In this document: in pieces, positions 9,759 to 18,752 of the stretch
Layout of the letters: the number at the start of each line of letters is the position of its first letter
How positions within the stretch are numbered: position 1 is the stretch's first letter
Assembly (NCBI GenBank): GCA_902580135.1
Contig: CACHJL010000010.1
Location: 1-35,334, forward strand
Source: an uncultured Pelagibacteraceae bacterium
GTDB lineage: Bacteria > Pseudomonadota > Alphaproteobacteria > Pelagibacterales > Pelagibacteraceae
Direction of reading: 5' to 3'
DNA: 35,334 bases
Program-made: the position numbers and the translations under genes
Notes under the pieces: model-generated
The model's input: the letters and a program-made list of their open reading frames with translations, nothing else
What the model was told of the DNA's origin: nothing
Database searches by the model: none

Positions 9759-10382
9759 ATGAATCAAAAAAACTCATTAGACCTCAATAAATCCTTTAAA
9801 GATGAGGATAATCCAATTTCACTTTTTAAAATTTGGTTTGAAGAGGCAAAAAAATCAGAATTAAACGACCCTAACGCCTTATCTTTGGCGACAAGCGATA
9901 ACACAGGAGTACCATCTGTTCGAATGGTTCTGTTGAAAAGTTTTGATAATAGTGGATTTGTTTTTTATACAAACTTAAATAGCACAAAGAGCAAAGCTAT
10001 AAAAGATAATCCGATTGTATCTATGTGCTTCCATTGGAAAAGCTTGTTAAGACAAGTAAGAATTACAGGTAAAGCCAGCAATGTCAGTGATCAGGAAGCA
10101 GATGAATACTATAATTCTAGATCTTATGGAAGTAGGATAGGAGCATGGGCATCTAAACAAAGTTCAATTTTAAATAATCGACAAGAATTAAATAAAAAAA
10201 TTGAAGATTATAAATCTAAATTTCCCAATAGTGATCAAGTTCCAAGGCCTAGTCATTGGTCAGGATGGAGAGTTAATCCAAATGAAATAGAATTTTGGTT
10301 GGACGGCGATGATAGAATTCATGAAAGACTAAAATATATAAAGGATAAAGAAAGTTGGAAAAAAATTTTATTAAGTCCTTAA
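9759..10382 (+). CDS. pdxH: Pyridoxamine/pyridoxine 5'-phosphate oxidase
   Basis: FMN enzyme that oxidises PNP or PMP to pyridoxal 5'-phosphate. It follows the E. coli protein motif by motif: SVRMVLLKSFDNSGFVFYTN (FMN binding), RQVRITGKA, YYNSRSYGSRIGAWASKQS (substrate and FMN contacts), the PRPSHWSGWRV box, EFWLDGDDRIHERLKY, and a C-terminal WKKILLSP. I prefer the ATG at 9759 (207 aa), since the in-frame ATG at 9720 adds a hydrophobic, non-family leader and would overlap aroC. The stop codon overlaps that of the polyprenyl synthase in the TTAA at 10379-10382. Confidence 0.94.
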   Translation: MNQKNSLDLNKSFKDEDNPISLFKIWFEEAKKSELNDPNALSLATSDNTGVPSVRMVLLKSFDNSGFVFYTNLNSTKSKAIKDNPIVSMCFHWKSLLRQVRITGKASNVSDQEADEYYNSRSYGSRIGAWASKQSSILNNRQELNKKIEDYKSKFPNSDQVPRPSHWSGWRVNPNEIEFWLDGDDRIHERLKYIKDKESWKKILLSP

Positions 10383-11392
10383 AAATTTCTTTCAATACTA
10401 AATGTAGTTAAATTTTTTAGTATTGTTTTTTCGATAGAGTCTTCAAAAATACTTAATGCATTAGATGCTAGATTTATAAAGTGATCAGCTTTTTTATAGC
10501 AGTCTTTAATTATATTGTTTTCTTTTATTAAATTTAAAATATATTTTAAATCATCTTTGTCTCTCTTTACTTTACTGAATAAATTTTTTAATAACTTTTT
10601 TTGAGAACTTGAAACTTTTTGATATAATAATATTATTGGAAGTGTAACTTTGCCTTCAAAAAAATCGTTACCAATTTCTTTACCAAATAACTTTATATTA
10701 GAATTGTAATCCAAAGCATCATCAGCTATTTGGAAAGTTAATCCAATATTTTTTCCATAAAATTCTAAAGCCTCTTTATATTTTGCTTCTTTCTCTCCTA
10801 AAATTCCACCAACTTTAGTTGCTGCTGAGAACAAAGCTGCAGTTTTAGATGAAATAATTTTAAAATAAGTTTCTTCTAGTATGTCAATTTCACCTTTATG
10901 TTGTAATTGTAAAATTTCTCCTTGAGCAATTTCTGTTGAAGTTGAGGATAGTAATTTTAAAATTTCTATATTTCCATCTTCTACCATCATTTCAAAACAT
11001 CTACTTAATAAATAGTCACCGACTAAAATAGAAGATTGGTTACCCCATATACTGTTTAATGTTTTCTTTCCTCTTCGTATTTCCGAGTTATCAATAACAT
11101 CATCATGCATTAGTGTTGCAGCATGAATTAATTCTACACAAGCTGCTAAATTAATATCTCTCCCCCCTTTATTGTATCCTGAGAGTTTCGCACTCCCCAA
11201 TGTTAATAAGGCTCTTAATTTTTTTCCACCAGTTCCAAGATGATACTCAGTCATCTTATGTACTAGTTCTACGTTGCTTGATAATTTTGAAATTATTCTT
11301 TCATCTACTAAGGCTAATTTATCCTCTACGGAGTATTTTAAGTCTAAATATGAATTATTTATCTCTTTTTTAAGCTGTATAACTGATCCCAT
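10379..11392 (-). CDS. ispB: Long-chain polyprenyl diphosphate synthase (octaprenyl/decaprenyl type)
   Basis: Elongates farnesyl-PP with isopentenyl-PP to the C40-C50 chain used for the ubiquinone side chain. The first Asp-rich motif is DDVID (DDxxD without the insertion seen in the FPP synthase of this window), followed by RRGKKTLNS. The second is FQIADDALDY. GTGGKKLRALL lies before the first motif. At 337 aa it has the IspB length rather than that of a short-chain enzyme. Exact chain length is inferred and would need testing. A promoter candidate lies directly upstream, back to back with the one for the S49 peptidase gene. Confidence 0.9.
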   Translation of the reverse strand: MGSVIQLKKEINNSYLDLKYSVEDKLALVDERIISKLSSNVELVHKMTEYHLGTGGKKLRALLTLGSAKLSGYNKGGRDINLAACVELIHAATLMHDDVIDNSEIRRGKKTLNSIWGNQSSILVGDYLLSRCFEMMVEDGNIEILKLLSSTSTEIAQGEILQLQHKGEIDILEETYFKIISSKTAALFSAATKVGGILGEKEAKYKEALEFYGKNIGLTFQIADDALDYNSNIKLFGKEIGNDFFEGKVTLPIILLYQKVSSSQKKLLKNLFSKVKRDKDDLKYILNLIKENNIIKDCYKKADHFINLASNALSIFEDSIEKTILKNLTTFSIERNF

Positions 11393-11403
11393 ATTTTAAA
11401 AGT

Positions 11404-11434
11404 ATTATATTAAATTTATTAATATACTTATCAA
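11404..11434 (-). promoter_or_regulatory. Candidate promoter for the polyprenyl synthase gene
   Basis: Reading on the minus strand, TTGATA (11434-11429) and a perfect TATAAT (11409-11404) are separated by 19 bases. The predicted transcription start would be about 5 bases before the ATG, giving an almost leaderless mRNA. The -35 box touches the -35 box of the opposite promoter. The spacing is longer than ideal and the region is AT-rich, so this is a moderate call. Confidence 0.45.
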
Positions 11435-11462
11435 TTGACGCACCTTAATCTTCAACTATAAG
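11435..11462 (+). promoter_or_regulatory. Candidate sigma-70 promoter for the S49 peptidase-glyQS-ppdK unit
   Basis: TTGACG (11435-11440) and TATAAG (11457-11462) are separated by 16 bases. Both hexamers match the consensus at 5 of 6 positions. The predicted start near 11469 leaves a leader of about 33 bases before the ATG at 11502. It is the best promoter match I found in the window and heads a plus-strand gene run to 17904. Confidence 0.6.
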
Positions 11463-11501
11463 TAAGCTTTATAAATAAACAAAAGTTTTGTAGCATCAAA
11501 A

Positions 11502-12311
11502 ATGTTCTCATTTTTTAAAAAAAAAAAAATTGTAAGCCATATAAAGTTATCAGGTGTCATAGGAAATGTAGGTAAATTTAAAGAAGGAATAGATTATTCT
11601 GGTCAAGAAGAAATTATTAAAAAAGCATTTTCAGTTAAAAAATCCCTAGTTGTTGCAATATCTATTAATTCTCCAGGAGGTTCTCCAGTTCAGTCTCATT
11701 TACTATATAAATTTATTAGAGAGCAGGCTAAAAAACATAAAAAAAAAGTGATAGTATTCACTGAAGATGTGGCTGCATCAGGTGGATATCTTATAGCTTG
11801 CGCAGGAGATGAAATTTACTCAAATCCTAGCTCTATAGTAGGTTCAATTGGAGTAATTTATTCATCATTTGGATTTAAAGATTTAATAAAAAAAATAGGC
11901 ATACAAAGAAGAGTTTACACAGCAGGAAAAAACAAAAGTACTTTAGATCCATTTCTTGAAGAAAAAGAGGAAGATATCAATAGATTAAAAAGTATTCAAT
12001 TAGAGTTGCACGAAGAATTTATTAATGTCGTTGAAGAAAGTAGAGCAGCAAAGTTAAAAAAAGATAGTGGAGTTGAGTTGTTTTCAGGAGAATTTTGGTC
12101 TGGAAAAAAAGCAAAAGAATTAGGGTTGATAGATGGCTTAGGTAATGCTGATCAAATATTAAAAGAGAAATTTGGAGAAGATGTAGAAATTAAAAAATTT
12201 GAAAAATCTAAAGGTTGGTTAGCTAAAAAGCTTTCTTCATCAGAATATCAGACTGAAAAATTAATTAATGTTTTAGAAGAAAGATCAATCTGGCAAAGAT
12301 ATGGTTTCTAA
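11502..12311 (+). CDS. S49 family serine peptidase (SppA/SohB-like)
   Basis: Signal-peptide-peptidase-like protease of the ClpP/crotonase fold, thought to clear cleaved signal peptides at the membrane. The 269-residue form holds a single S49 domain. The nucleophile serine is in [17 protein letters not shown] and the general-base lysine in the segment [10 protein letters not shown], the Ser-Lys dyad of the family. [10 protein letters not shown] matches the oxyanion region. No clear transmembrane helix or signal peptide is visible at the N-terminus ([11 protein letters not shown]), unlike E. coli SppA. Codons 6-10 contain a run of 13 A. It overlaps glyQ by 11 bases. Confidence 0.9.
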   Translation: MFSFFKKKKIVSHIKLSGVIGNVGKFKEGIDYSGQEEIIKKAFSVKKSLVVAISINSPGGSPVQSHLLYKFIREQAKKHKKKVIVFTEDVAASGGYLIACAGDEIYSNPSSIVGSIGVIYSSFGFKDLIKKIGIQRRVYTAGKNKSTLDPFLEEKEEDINRLKSIQLELHEEFINVVEESRAAKLKKDSGVELFSGEFWSGKKAKELGLIDGLGNADQILKEKFGEDVEIKKFEKSKGWLAKKLSSSEYQTEKLINVLEERSIWQRYGF

Positions 12312-13182
12312 AAAAAAAAAAATAAAAAAAAAACCATTATCATTTCAAGATACAATACTTACATTGCAAAAATATTGGTCTAAACAAGGATGCATACTAT
12401 TACAACCTTATGATTTAGAAGTTGGTGCAGGAACATTTCATCCAGCAACCACTCTAAGATCTCTAGGAGATCAACCATGGAAGACTGCCTATGTTCAGCC
12501 CTCCAGAAGACCAACAGATGGACGCTATGGTGATAATCCAAATAGATTGCAGCATTATTATCAGTTTCAAGTTTTAATAAAACCATCACCTAGTAATATA
12601 AAAAAATTATATTTAAATAGTATTGCTGTAATAGGAATCGATCATAACGAAAATGATATTAGATTTGTAGAAGATGATTGGGAAAGCCCAACTCTTGGGG
12701 CAGCAGGATTGGGGTGGGAGGTATGGTGTAATGGTATGGAAATTACTCAATTTACTTACTTTCAACAAATGGCAGGAATGGAATGTAAACCAATTTCGGT
12801 TGAAATTACTTATGGATTAGAGCGACTTTGTATGTTTATCCAAAATAAAAAAAATGTATTTGATTTAATTTGGAACAATGATGGAGTTTCTTACAAGGAT
12901 GTATTTCATCAATCTGAAAAAGAATTTTCAGCATACAATTTTGAACATGCCAATACAGACAATTTATATAAAATTTTTAATATGATAGAAGAAGAAGCAA
13001 AGTCTCTAATTGAAAAAAAAATTTCTTTACCAGCTTATGATCAATGTTTAAAAGCAAGTCATATATTTAATATTCTTGATGCAAGAGGTGTAATTAGTGT
13101 TGCTCAAAGAGCAGAATATATTTCAAAAATTAGAGATCTCACCAAAGCAATAGGAAAAATCTGGCTTGAAAGTCAAAAATAA
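12301..13182 (+). CDS. glyQ: Glycyl-tRNA synthetase alpha subunit
   Basis: Class II catalytic subunit of the bacterial alpha2beta2 glycyl-tRNA synthetase. The family core is present: [18 protein letters not shown], the stretch around [22 protein letters not shown] with motif 2 arginine in [25 protein letters not shown], and [20 protein letters not shown]. The length of 293 aa is usual. The start overlaps the end of the S49 peptidase gene by 11 bases. Right after the start, codons 4-11 are nearly all A (13 A, one T, 10 A), giving KKKKIKKK. It is followed by glyS after one base. Confidence 0.97.
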   Translation: MVSKKKKIKKKPLSFQDTILTLQKYWSKQGCILLQPYDLEVGAGTFHPATTLRSLGDQPWKTAYVQPSRRPTDGRYGDNPNRLQHYYQFQVLIKPSPSNIKKLYLNSIAVIGIDHNENDIRFVEDDWESPTLGAAGLGWEVWCNGMEITQFTYFQQMAGMECKPISVEITYGLERLCMFIQNKKNVFDLIWNNDGVSYKDVFHQSEKEFSAYNFEHANTDNLYKIFNMIEEEAKSLIEKKISLPAYDQCLKASHIFNILDARGVISVAQRAEYISKIRDLTKAIGKIWLESQK

Positions 13183-13183
13183 A

Positions 13184-15247
13184 ATGTCAGAATTTTTTCT
13201 AGAATTATTTAGTGAAGAGATTCCATCTAAGCTTCAGTCCAATGCCCGAAAGAATCTTTATGAAAATCTTAAAAAATTTTTTGAAGAACATGAAATTTTA
13301 ATAAAAGGAAAATTAAATGTTTTTTCAACACCGAATAGACTTGTAGTTTATGTAGACAAGATAACTAAACAAATATCTAGAAAGCCTAAAGAAATTAGAG
13401 GCCCAAGTATACAATCTCCTGCTCAAGCTTTGGATGGATTTTTGAGATCAAATGATATTAAAAAAACACAAGTTTATGAAAAAAAAACTGAAAAAGGTGA
13501 GTTTTATTATTACAGAAAGCCATCTCAAAAGATAAGTACAGCAAATTTATTAAGTAAAAATTTACCAAATATTTTATCAAAAATTACATGGAATAAGTCT
13601 ATGAAATGGGGAAATCATAACTTATTTTGGGGAAGGCCTTTAAAATCAATTTTATGTATTTTTGATGGAAAAAAATTAGATTTTAATTTTAATCATCTAA
13701 AAAGCTCAAATATAACATTTATAGACAAAGAGTTAGAAGAAAAAACAAAAATTTTTAATAGTTTTAAATCTTATAATTCTTATTTTAAATCGCTTGGAAT
13801 ATTTATTGATCAAGAAAAAAGAAAATCATTTATTTCAAATGAAATTATTAAATTATCCAAATCAAAAAAAATTAAAATTAATTTAAAAAATAATCTATTG
13901 GATGAAATAACTAATATAGTAGAAAAACCAAAAATACTATTTTGTGATTTTGATAAAAAATATCTGACCATACCAAAAGAAATATTAATTATTACAATGC
14001 AAAGTCATCAAAAGTATTTTCCCACTTTTGATAATAAAGATAATTTAACTAATAATTTTATTGTTATAGCAGATAAAAAAGATTCAAAAGGACTCATAAA
14101 ACTTGGAAATGAAAGAGTTATTGAAGCACGTTTAAATGATGCTGAATTTTTTTGGAATAAAAATAGATCACAAAATTTAGTTAAACAGGTTTCAAACTTA
14201 AAAAATGTTAATTATTTTAAAGGGTTAGGAACCTATTTTGATAAGGTTCAAAGAATAAGAAAGTTGTGTGGAATAATTTCTGATGAAATGTTAATTAGTA
14301 AAGAAAAAATAGAAATAGCATCATCCATCTGTAAAGTAGACCTTATGTCTGATATGGTTGGTGAATTTCCTGAATTACAAGGAATTATGGGTGGATATTT
14401 TGCAGAAGCCCAAGGTTTCGATAAGGAGATAGGTTTAGCGGTATCAGAACATTATTTGCCAATTGGAATGGATAGTCTGGTTCCAAAAAAACCCTATAGC
14501 GTAGCATTGTCTTTAAGTGATAAACTAGATTCATTAGTAGGTTTTTTTGGAATAAATTTAAAACCTTCAAGTTCCAAAGATCCTTATGCATTAAGACGAA
14601 TGGCAATTAGTCTAGTAAGGCTGATTGTTGAAAATAATAATACTCTTAAGCTTAGAGATTTAATTAATTATTCATGCATGCTTTATAAAGATCAAAGTTT
14701 TGAATTTGATACAAAATTAATACAAAAAGATTTAAGTGAATTTATTTTAGAAAGACTGAAAAACTATTTAAGAGAAAAAAATGTTAGAAATGATATTATT
14801 GAAAGCTCAACAAACATTTTTAATATTGATGATATATTGAAGATTTTTAAAAAATCTTTAGCTTTAAATAGAAATATAAAAAAAGATTTTGGAAAAGATG
14901 TAATATCAATATACAAGAGATCTTCAAAAATTTTATATAACGAAAAAGAAAATTTATCAGAAATTATAGGCTCAGCTGACCCTGGACTTTTTAAAAATGA
15001 TTTTGAAAAAAATCTTTATAAAAGAATTCATGAAATAAGAAAATATTTTTCAAACATAAGTAAATTTGAAAATTATGACGAAAGTTTAAAAAAATTATCA
15101 TTGGCAAAAAATGAAATTGATGCATTTTTTGATAATGTAATTGTAAATGATATTGATCCTGTAATTAAAAAAAATAGGTTGGAACTTTTAAAAATGTTAT
15201 GTAAAAGCTTTGAAAATTATTTTAATTTTTCAAAAATAGAAGGTTAA
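13184..15247 (+). CDS. glyS: Glycyl-tRNA synthetase beta subunit
   Basis: Beta subunit, which provides tRNA binding and holds the HD-like and C-terminal DALR anticodon-binding domains. The start MSEFFLELFSEEIPSKLQ is the family N-terminus, so I use the ATG at 13184 rather than an ATG 18 bases upstream inside glyQ. Recognised blocks include MKWGNHNLFWGRPLKSIL, MQSHQKYFPTFD, ARLNDAEFFWNKNR, KVDLMSDMVGEFPELQGIMG and SDKLDSLVGFFGI. The 687 residues match the family length. Its TAA overlaps the ATG of ppdK (TAATG), implying coupled translation. Confidence 0.97.
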   Translation: MSEFFLELFSEEIPSKLQSNARKNLYENLKKFFEEHEILIKGKLNVFSTPNRLVVYVDKITKQISRKPKEIRGPSIQSPAQALDGFLRSNDIKKTQVYEKKTEKGEFYYYRKPSQKISTANLLSKNLPNILSKITWNKSMKWGNHNLFWGRPLKSILCIFDGKKLDFNFNHLKSSNITFIDKELEEKTKIFNSFKSYNSYFKSLGIFIDQEKRKSFISNEIIKLSKSKKIKINLKNNLLDEITNIVEKPKILFCDFDKKYLTIPKEILIITMQSHQKYFPTFDNKDNLTNNFIVIADKKDSKGLIKLGNERVIEARLNDAEFFWNKNRSQNLVKQVSNLKNVNYFKGLGTYFDKVQRIRKLCGIISDEMLISKEKIEIASSICKVDLMSDMVGEFPELQGIMGGYFAEAQGFDKEIGLAVSEHYLPIGMDSLVPKKPYSVALSLSDKLDSLVGFFGINLKPSSSKDPYALRRMAISLVRLIVENNNTLKLRDLINYSCMLYKDQSFEFDTKLIQKDLSEFILERLKNYLREKNVRNDIIESSTNIFNIDDILKIFKKSLALNRNIKKDFGKDVISIYKRSSKILYNEKENLSEIIGSADPGLFKNDFEKNLYKRIHEIRKYFSNISKFENYDESLKKLSLAKNEIDAFFDNVIVNDIDPVIKKNRLELLKMLCKSFENYFNFSKIEG

Positions 15248-17904
15248 TGAAAAAATTTGTTTTTAATTTTAATTCGAAAGAATCTTCAAAATTAAAAAAA
15301 TCTAAAAATATATTAGGTGGCAAAGGTATAAATCTTGCAGAAATGGGTAAATTAGGTTTACCTGTGCCTCCAGGTTTTACTATTTCAACAGAAGTATGCG
15401 AATTATTTTATAAAAATAAAAAAAAATTAAATTCGAAAATTATTGCAGAAATAAATAACGAATTAAAAAAAATAGAAAAAAAATCAAAAAAAAAATTTGG
15501 AGATTTAAAAAATCCCTTATTAGTTTCAGTAAGATCTGGCGCAAGAGTGTCAATGCCTGGAATGATGGATACAATTTTAAATCTTGGTCTTAATGATAAA
15601 ACAGTACTAGCGCTATCGGAAAAAACTTCAAATATAAGATTTGCGAAAGATAGCTATAGAAGATTTATACAGATGTACTCAAATGTAGTATTGGGTATTG
15701 AAAATTATCATTTTGAGGAATTAATTGAAAATTATAAATTAACAAAAGGTGTGTTATTAGATACAGATCTTGATGAGAATGATTGGGATGGGTTAATTAA
15801 AGATTTTAAAAATGTTGTTAGAGAAAAAACTAAAAAAGAATTTCCCCAGGATGTACAACTTCAGCTTATAGGAGCAATTGGCGCGGTATTCTTATCTTGG
15901 GAAAGTCATAGAGCAAAAGTTTATAGAAAAATAAATCAAATTCCATCCAATTGGGGGACAGCTGTGAATGTTCAGTCAATGGTATTTGGCAACATGGGAG
16001 ATAATTGTGCAACTGGTGTAGTGTTTACAAGAAATCCTTCAGATGGAGATAATGAAATATTTGGTGAGTACTTAGTTAATGCTCAGGGAGAAGATGTTGT
16101 AGCGGGTACAAGAACCCCACAACATATAACTAAAAAGGCCAGATTAACCTCAAAGGAAAAATTACTTTCAATGGAAGAGTCTATGCCTTCAATTTATAGG
16201 CAGTTAAAAAAAATATTATTGAAATTAGAGAAACATTATAGAGACATGCAAGATGTGGAGTTTACAGTGGAGAATAAAAAACTATGGATGCTGCAAACAA
16301 GATCAGGAAAAAGAACAGCAAAATCTGCAGTTAAAATAGCAACAGACATGGTTAAAGAAAATTTAATTTCAAAAAAAGAAGCAGTTTTAAGAATTGAACC
16401 AAACTCTCTAGATACTTTGCTTCACCCAACATTGGATGAAAAAAGCAATATAAAAGTAATTGCAAGAGGTTTACCTGCATCACCCGGCGCTGTTAGTGGA
16501 AAAGTTGTTTTTTCTTCAGATGAAGCTCAGAGGCTTAATGACATGATGCAAAATACAATTTTAGTTAGAGTTGAAACATCCCCAGAAGACATTCATGGTA
16601 TGCATGCAGCCAAAGGGATTTTAACTGCAAGAGGTGGAATGACAAGCCATGCAGCAGTAGTTGCCAGAGGAATGGGGCGTCCATGTGTTTCTGGTTCAAA
16701 TGAAATTGAAATTAATTATGAAGATAGTTTATTTAAGGTAAATGGTTATGAAATTCGTGAAGGAGATTTAATAACTATTGATGGTTCAACAGGTAGAATT
16801 ATTTTAGGTGAGGTAAAAACAGTAAAACCTGAAATTTCTGGTGATTTTTCTAAATTAATGAAATGGGCAGACAGTTTTAGAAAATTAAAAATCAGATCGA
16901 ATGCTGAGACACCATTGGACAGTAAAATAGCTAGAGATTTTGGAGCTGAAGGAATTGGTTTGTGTAGAACCGAACATATGTTCTTTGATGAAGAAAGAAT
17001 TTTATCAGTTAGAGAAATGATACTTTCAAAATCAAAAGAAGATCGAGCTAAAGCTTTAAGCAAATTGCTACCACATCAAAAAAATGATTTTATAGAAATA
17101 TTTAAAATTATGAATGGACTTCCGGTTACAGTAAGACTTTTAGATCCACCATTACATGAATTTTTACCTAAAAGCGCTTCAGAGATTTTCGATGTTTCAA
17201 AATCTTTAAATTTATCAATTAAAGAAATTGAAGCAAGAATTGATGAACAGAGAGAAGAGAATCCTATGTTGGGCCATAGAGGATGCAGGCTAGGCATTTC
17301 CTTTCCAGAAATTTATGAAATGCAAATAAGAGCAATTTTTGAAGCACTAGTAGAATGCAAAAAAAGAAAAATTAAGTCAACTATGCCTGAAATAATGATA
17401 CCACTTGTATCAACTGAAACTGAAATAAAAATAATGAAAGATCTGGTAATTAATGTTGCTAGAAAAGTACAAAATGAAAATAAAACTAAAATTAATTTTC
17501 TAGTGGGTACTATGATTGAACTACCAAGAGCTGCAATAAAAGCAAAAGATATTGCAAAATATGCTGAATTTTTTAGTTTTGGGACTAACGATCTAACACA
17601 AACTACATTTGGGATTAGTAGAGATGATAGTGGAAAATTTTTAAATGATTACATTGAAAATAAAATTTTTGATGTTGATCCATTTATCTCAATTGATGAT
17701 GGAGTTGGTGATTTAATTGAAATAGCCGTATCTAATGGAAAAAAACAAAATAAAAAAATTAAGCTTGGAATTTGTGGAGAACACGGTGGAGATCCGAAAA
17801 GTATAGAATTTTGTTCTAAAGTTGGACTGGATTATGTTTCTTGCTCTCCTTATAGAGTTCCTGTAGCTAGACTTGCGGCGGCACAGGCTCAATTAAAAAA
17901 ATAA
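15247..17904 (+). CDS. ppdK: Pyruvate, phosphate dikinase
   Basis: Interconverts pyruvate, ATP and phosphate with phosphoenolpyruvate, AMP and pyrophosphate. The N-terminal ATP-grasp-like domain starts with LGGKGINLAEMGKLGLPVPP and has SVRSGARVSMPGMMDT. The swivelling phosphohistidine domain has GGMTSHAAVVARGMGRPC with the phosphorylated His near residue 468. The C-terminal TIM-barrel PEP domain has GAEGIGLCRTEHMFF, MLGHRGCRLG, FSFGTNDLTQTTFG and the catalytic Cys in GICGEHGGDP. The length of 885 aa is typical. Its place after glyQ-glyS is found in other alphaproteobacteria. It could serve gluconeogenesis or PPi-saving glycolysis; direction cannot be read from sequence. Confidence 0.97.
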   Translation: MKKFVFNFNSKESSKLKKSKNILGGKGINLAEMGKLGLPVPPGFTISTEVCELFYKNKKKLNSKIIAEINNELKKIEKKSKKKFGDLKNPLLVSVRSGARVSMPGMMDTILNLGLNDKTVLALSEKTSNIRFAKDSYRRFIQMYSNVVLGIENYHFEELIENYKLTKGVLLDTDLDENDWDGLIKDFKNVVREKTKKEFPQDVQLQLIGAIGAVFLSWESHRAKVYRKINQIPSNWGTAVNVQSMVFGNMGDNCATGVVFTRNPSDGDNEIFGEYLVNAQGEDVVAGTRTPQHITKKARLTSKEKLLSMEESMPSIYRQLKKILLKLEKHYRDMQDVEFTVENKKLWMLQTRSGKRTAKSAVKIATDMVKENLISKKEAVLRIEPNSLDTLLHPTLDEKSNIKVIARGLPASPGAVSGKVVFSSDEAQRLNDMMQNTILVRVETSPEDIHGMHAAKGILTARGGMTSHAAVVARGMGRPCVSGSNEIEINYEDSLFKVNGYEIREGDLITIDGSTGRIILGEVKTVKPEISGDFSKLMKWADSFRKLKIRSNAETPLDSKIARDFGAEGIGLCRTEHMFFDEERILSVREMILSKSKEDRAKALSKLLPHQKNDFIEIFKIMNGLPVTVRLLDPPLHEFLPKSASEIFDVSKSLNLSIKEIEARIDEQREENPMLGHRGCRLGISFPEIYEMQIRAIFEALVECKKRKIKSTMPEIMIPLVSTETEIKIMKDLVINVARKVQNENKTKINFLVGTMIELPRAAIKAKDIAKYAEFFSFGTNDLTQTTFGISRDDSGKFLNDYIENKIFDVDPFISIDDGVGDLIEIAVSNGKKQNKKIKLGICGEHGGDPKSIEFCSKVGLDYVSCSPYRVPVARLAAAQAQLKK

Positions 17905-17910
17905 AACTTA

Positions 17911-18747
17911 TTAAATTTCTAACTTAAAATCTAATGAGTTAATATTATGCGTTAATGCTCCAATAGATATTCTGTTTACACCGGTTCTTGCAATTTTTTT
18001 GACATTTTTTAAAGTAACGCCACCTGAAGCTTCAGTTTCATAAAGTTTTTTAGCTAGTTTAACACCTGCTCTAAGGTTTTTAGTATTCATATTATCAAAT
18101 AAAATTCTATCAAACTTTAATCCATTAATTTTTTTAAGTTGATTTAAGTTATCAATTTCAACTGTAATTTTTTTACCTTTTTTTGATTTAATTGCTTTTT
18201 TTATAATCACTTCAAATTTTTTTGTTGAGGCAATATGATTATCTTTAATTAAAAATTCATCACTTAAATTAAACCTATGATTTGTTCCACCTCCTAATTT
18301 TACAGCATATTTTTGAATTACTCTTAAATTTGGAATAGTTTTTCTAGTGCAACAAATTTTTGTTCTTTTTCCAACCTTTTTTACAAATTGATTTGTTTTT
18401 GTTGCAATTCCTGAAATATGGGAGATAAAATTAAGAGCCACCCTTTCACCCATAAGTATATTTTTAATTTTACCCTCTATTATTGCAACTACTGTTCTTT
18501 TATTTAATGAAGATCCTTCTTTCTTTTTTGAAATAAATTTAATTTTTTTATCCAATAAATTAAAAGTTTGTTTAGCAAATTCTAATCCTCCTATTATTCC
18601 TTTTTGGTTACTTATTAATTTAATTTTTTTAATAGAGCTATTGTCTAATAAATTCGATGTTATGTCTCCTGATGGATAAAGATCTTCAGCTAAAGCTAAC
18701 TTACAAGTATTTCTTATAAAATTTTTACTTAATTGAATTTTTGACAC
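17911..18747 (-). CDS. nadC: Nicotinate-nucleotide pyrophosphorylase (quinolinate phosphoribosyltransferase)
   Basis: Converts quinolinate and PRPP to nicotinate mononucleotide with CO2 release, in de novo NAD synthesis. Family segments are ALAEDLYPSGDITSNLL near the N-terminus, ERVALNFISHISGIAT, TRKTIPNLRVIQKYAVKLGG followed by HRFNLSDEFLIKDNHI (substrate-binding Arg and His), and a C-terminal EASGGVTLKNVKKIARTGVN. The length of 278 aa is normal. It lies 5 bases downstream of nadA and converges on ppdK with a 6-base gap. Confidence 0.95.
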   Translation of the reverse strand: MSKIQLSKNFIRNTCKLALAEDLYPSGDITSNLLDNSSIKKIKLISNQKGIIGGLEFAKQTFNLLDKKIKFISKKKEGSSLNKRTVVAIIEGKIKNILMGERVALNFISHISGIATKTNQFVKKVGKRTKICCTRKTIPNLRVIQKYAVKLGGGTNHRFNLSDEFLIKDNHIASTKKFEVIIKKAIKSKKGKKITVEIDNLNQLKKINGLKFDRILFDNMNTKNLRAGVKLAKKLYETEASGGVTLKNVKKIARTGVNRISIGALTHNINSLDFKLEI

Positions 18748-18752
18748 AGATT

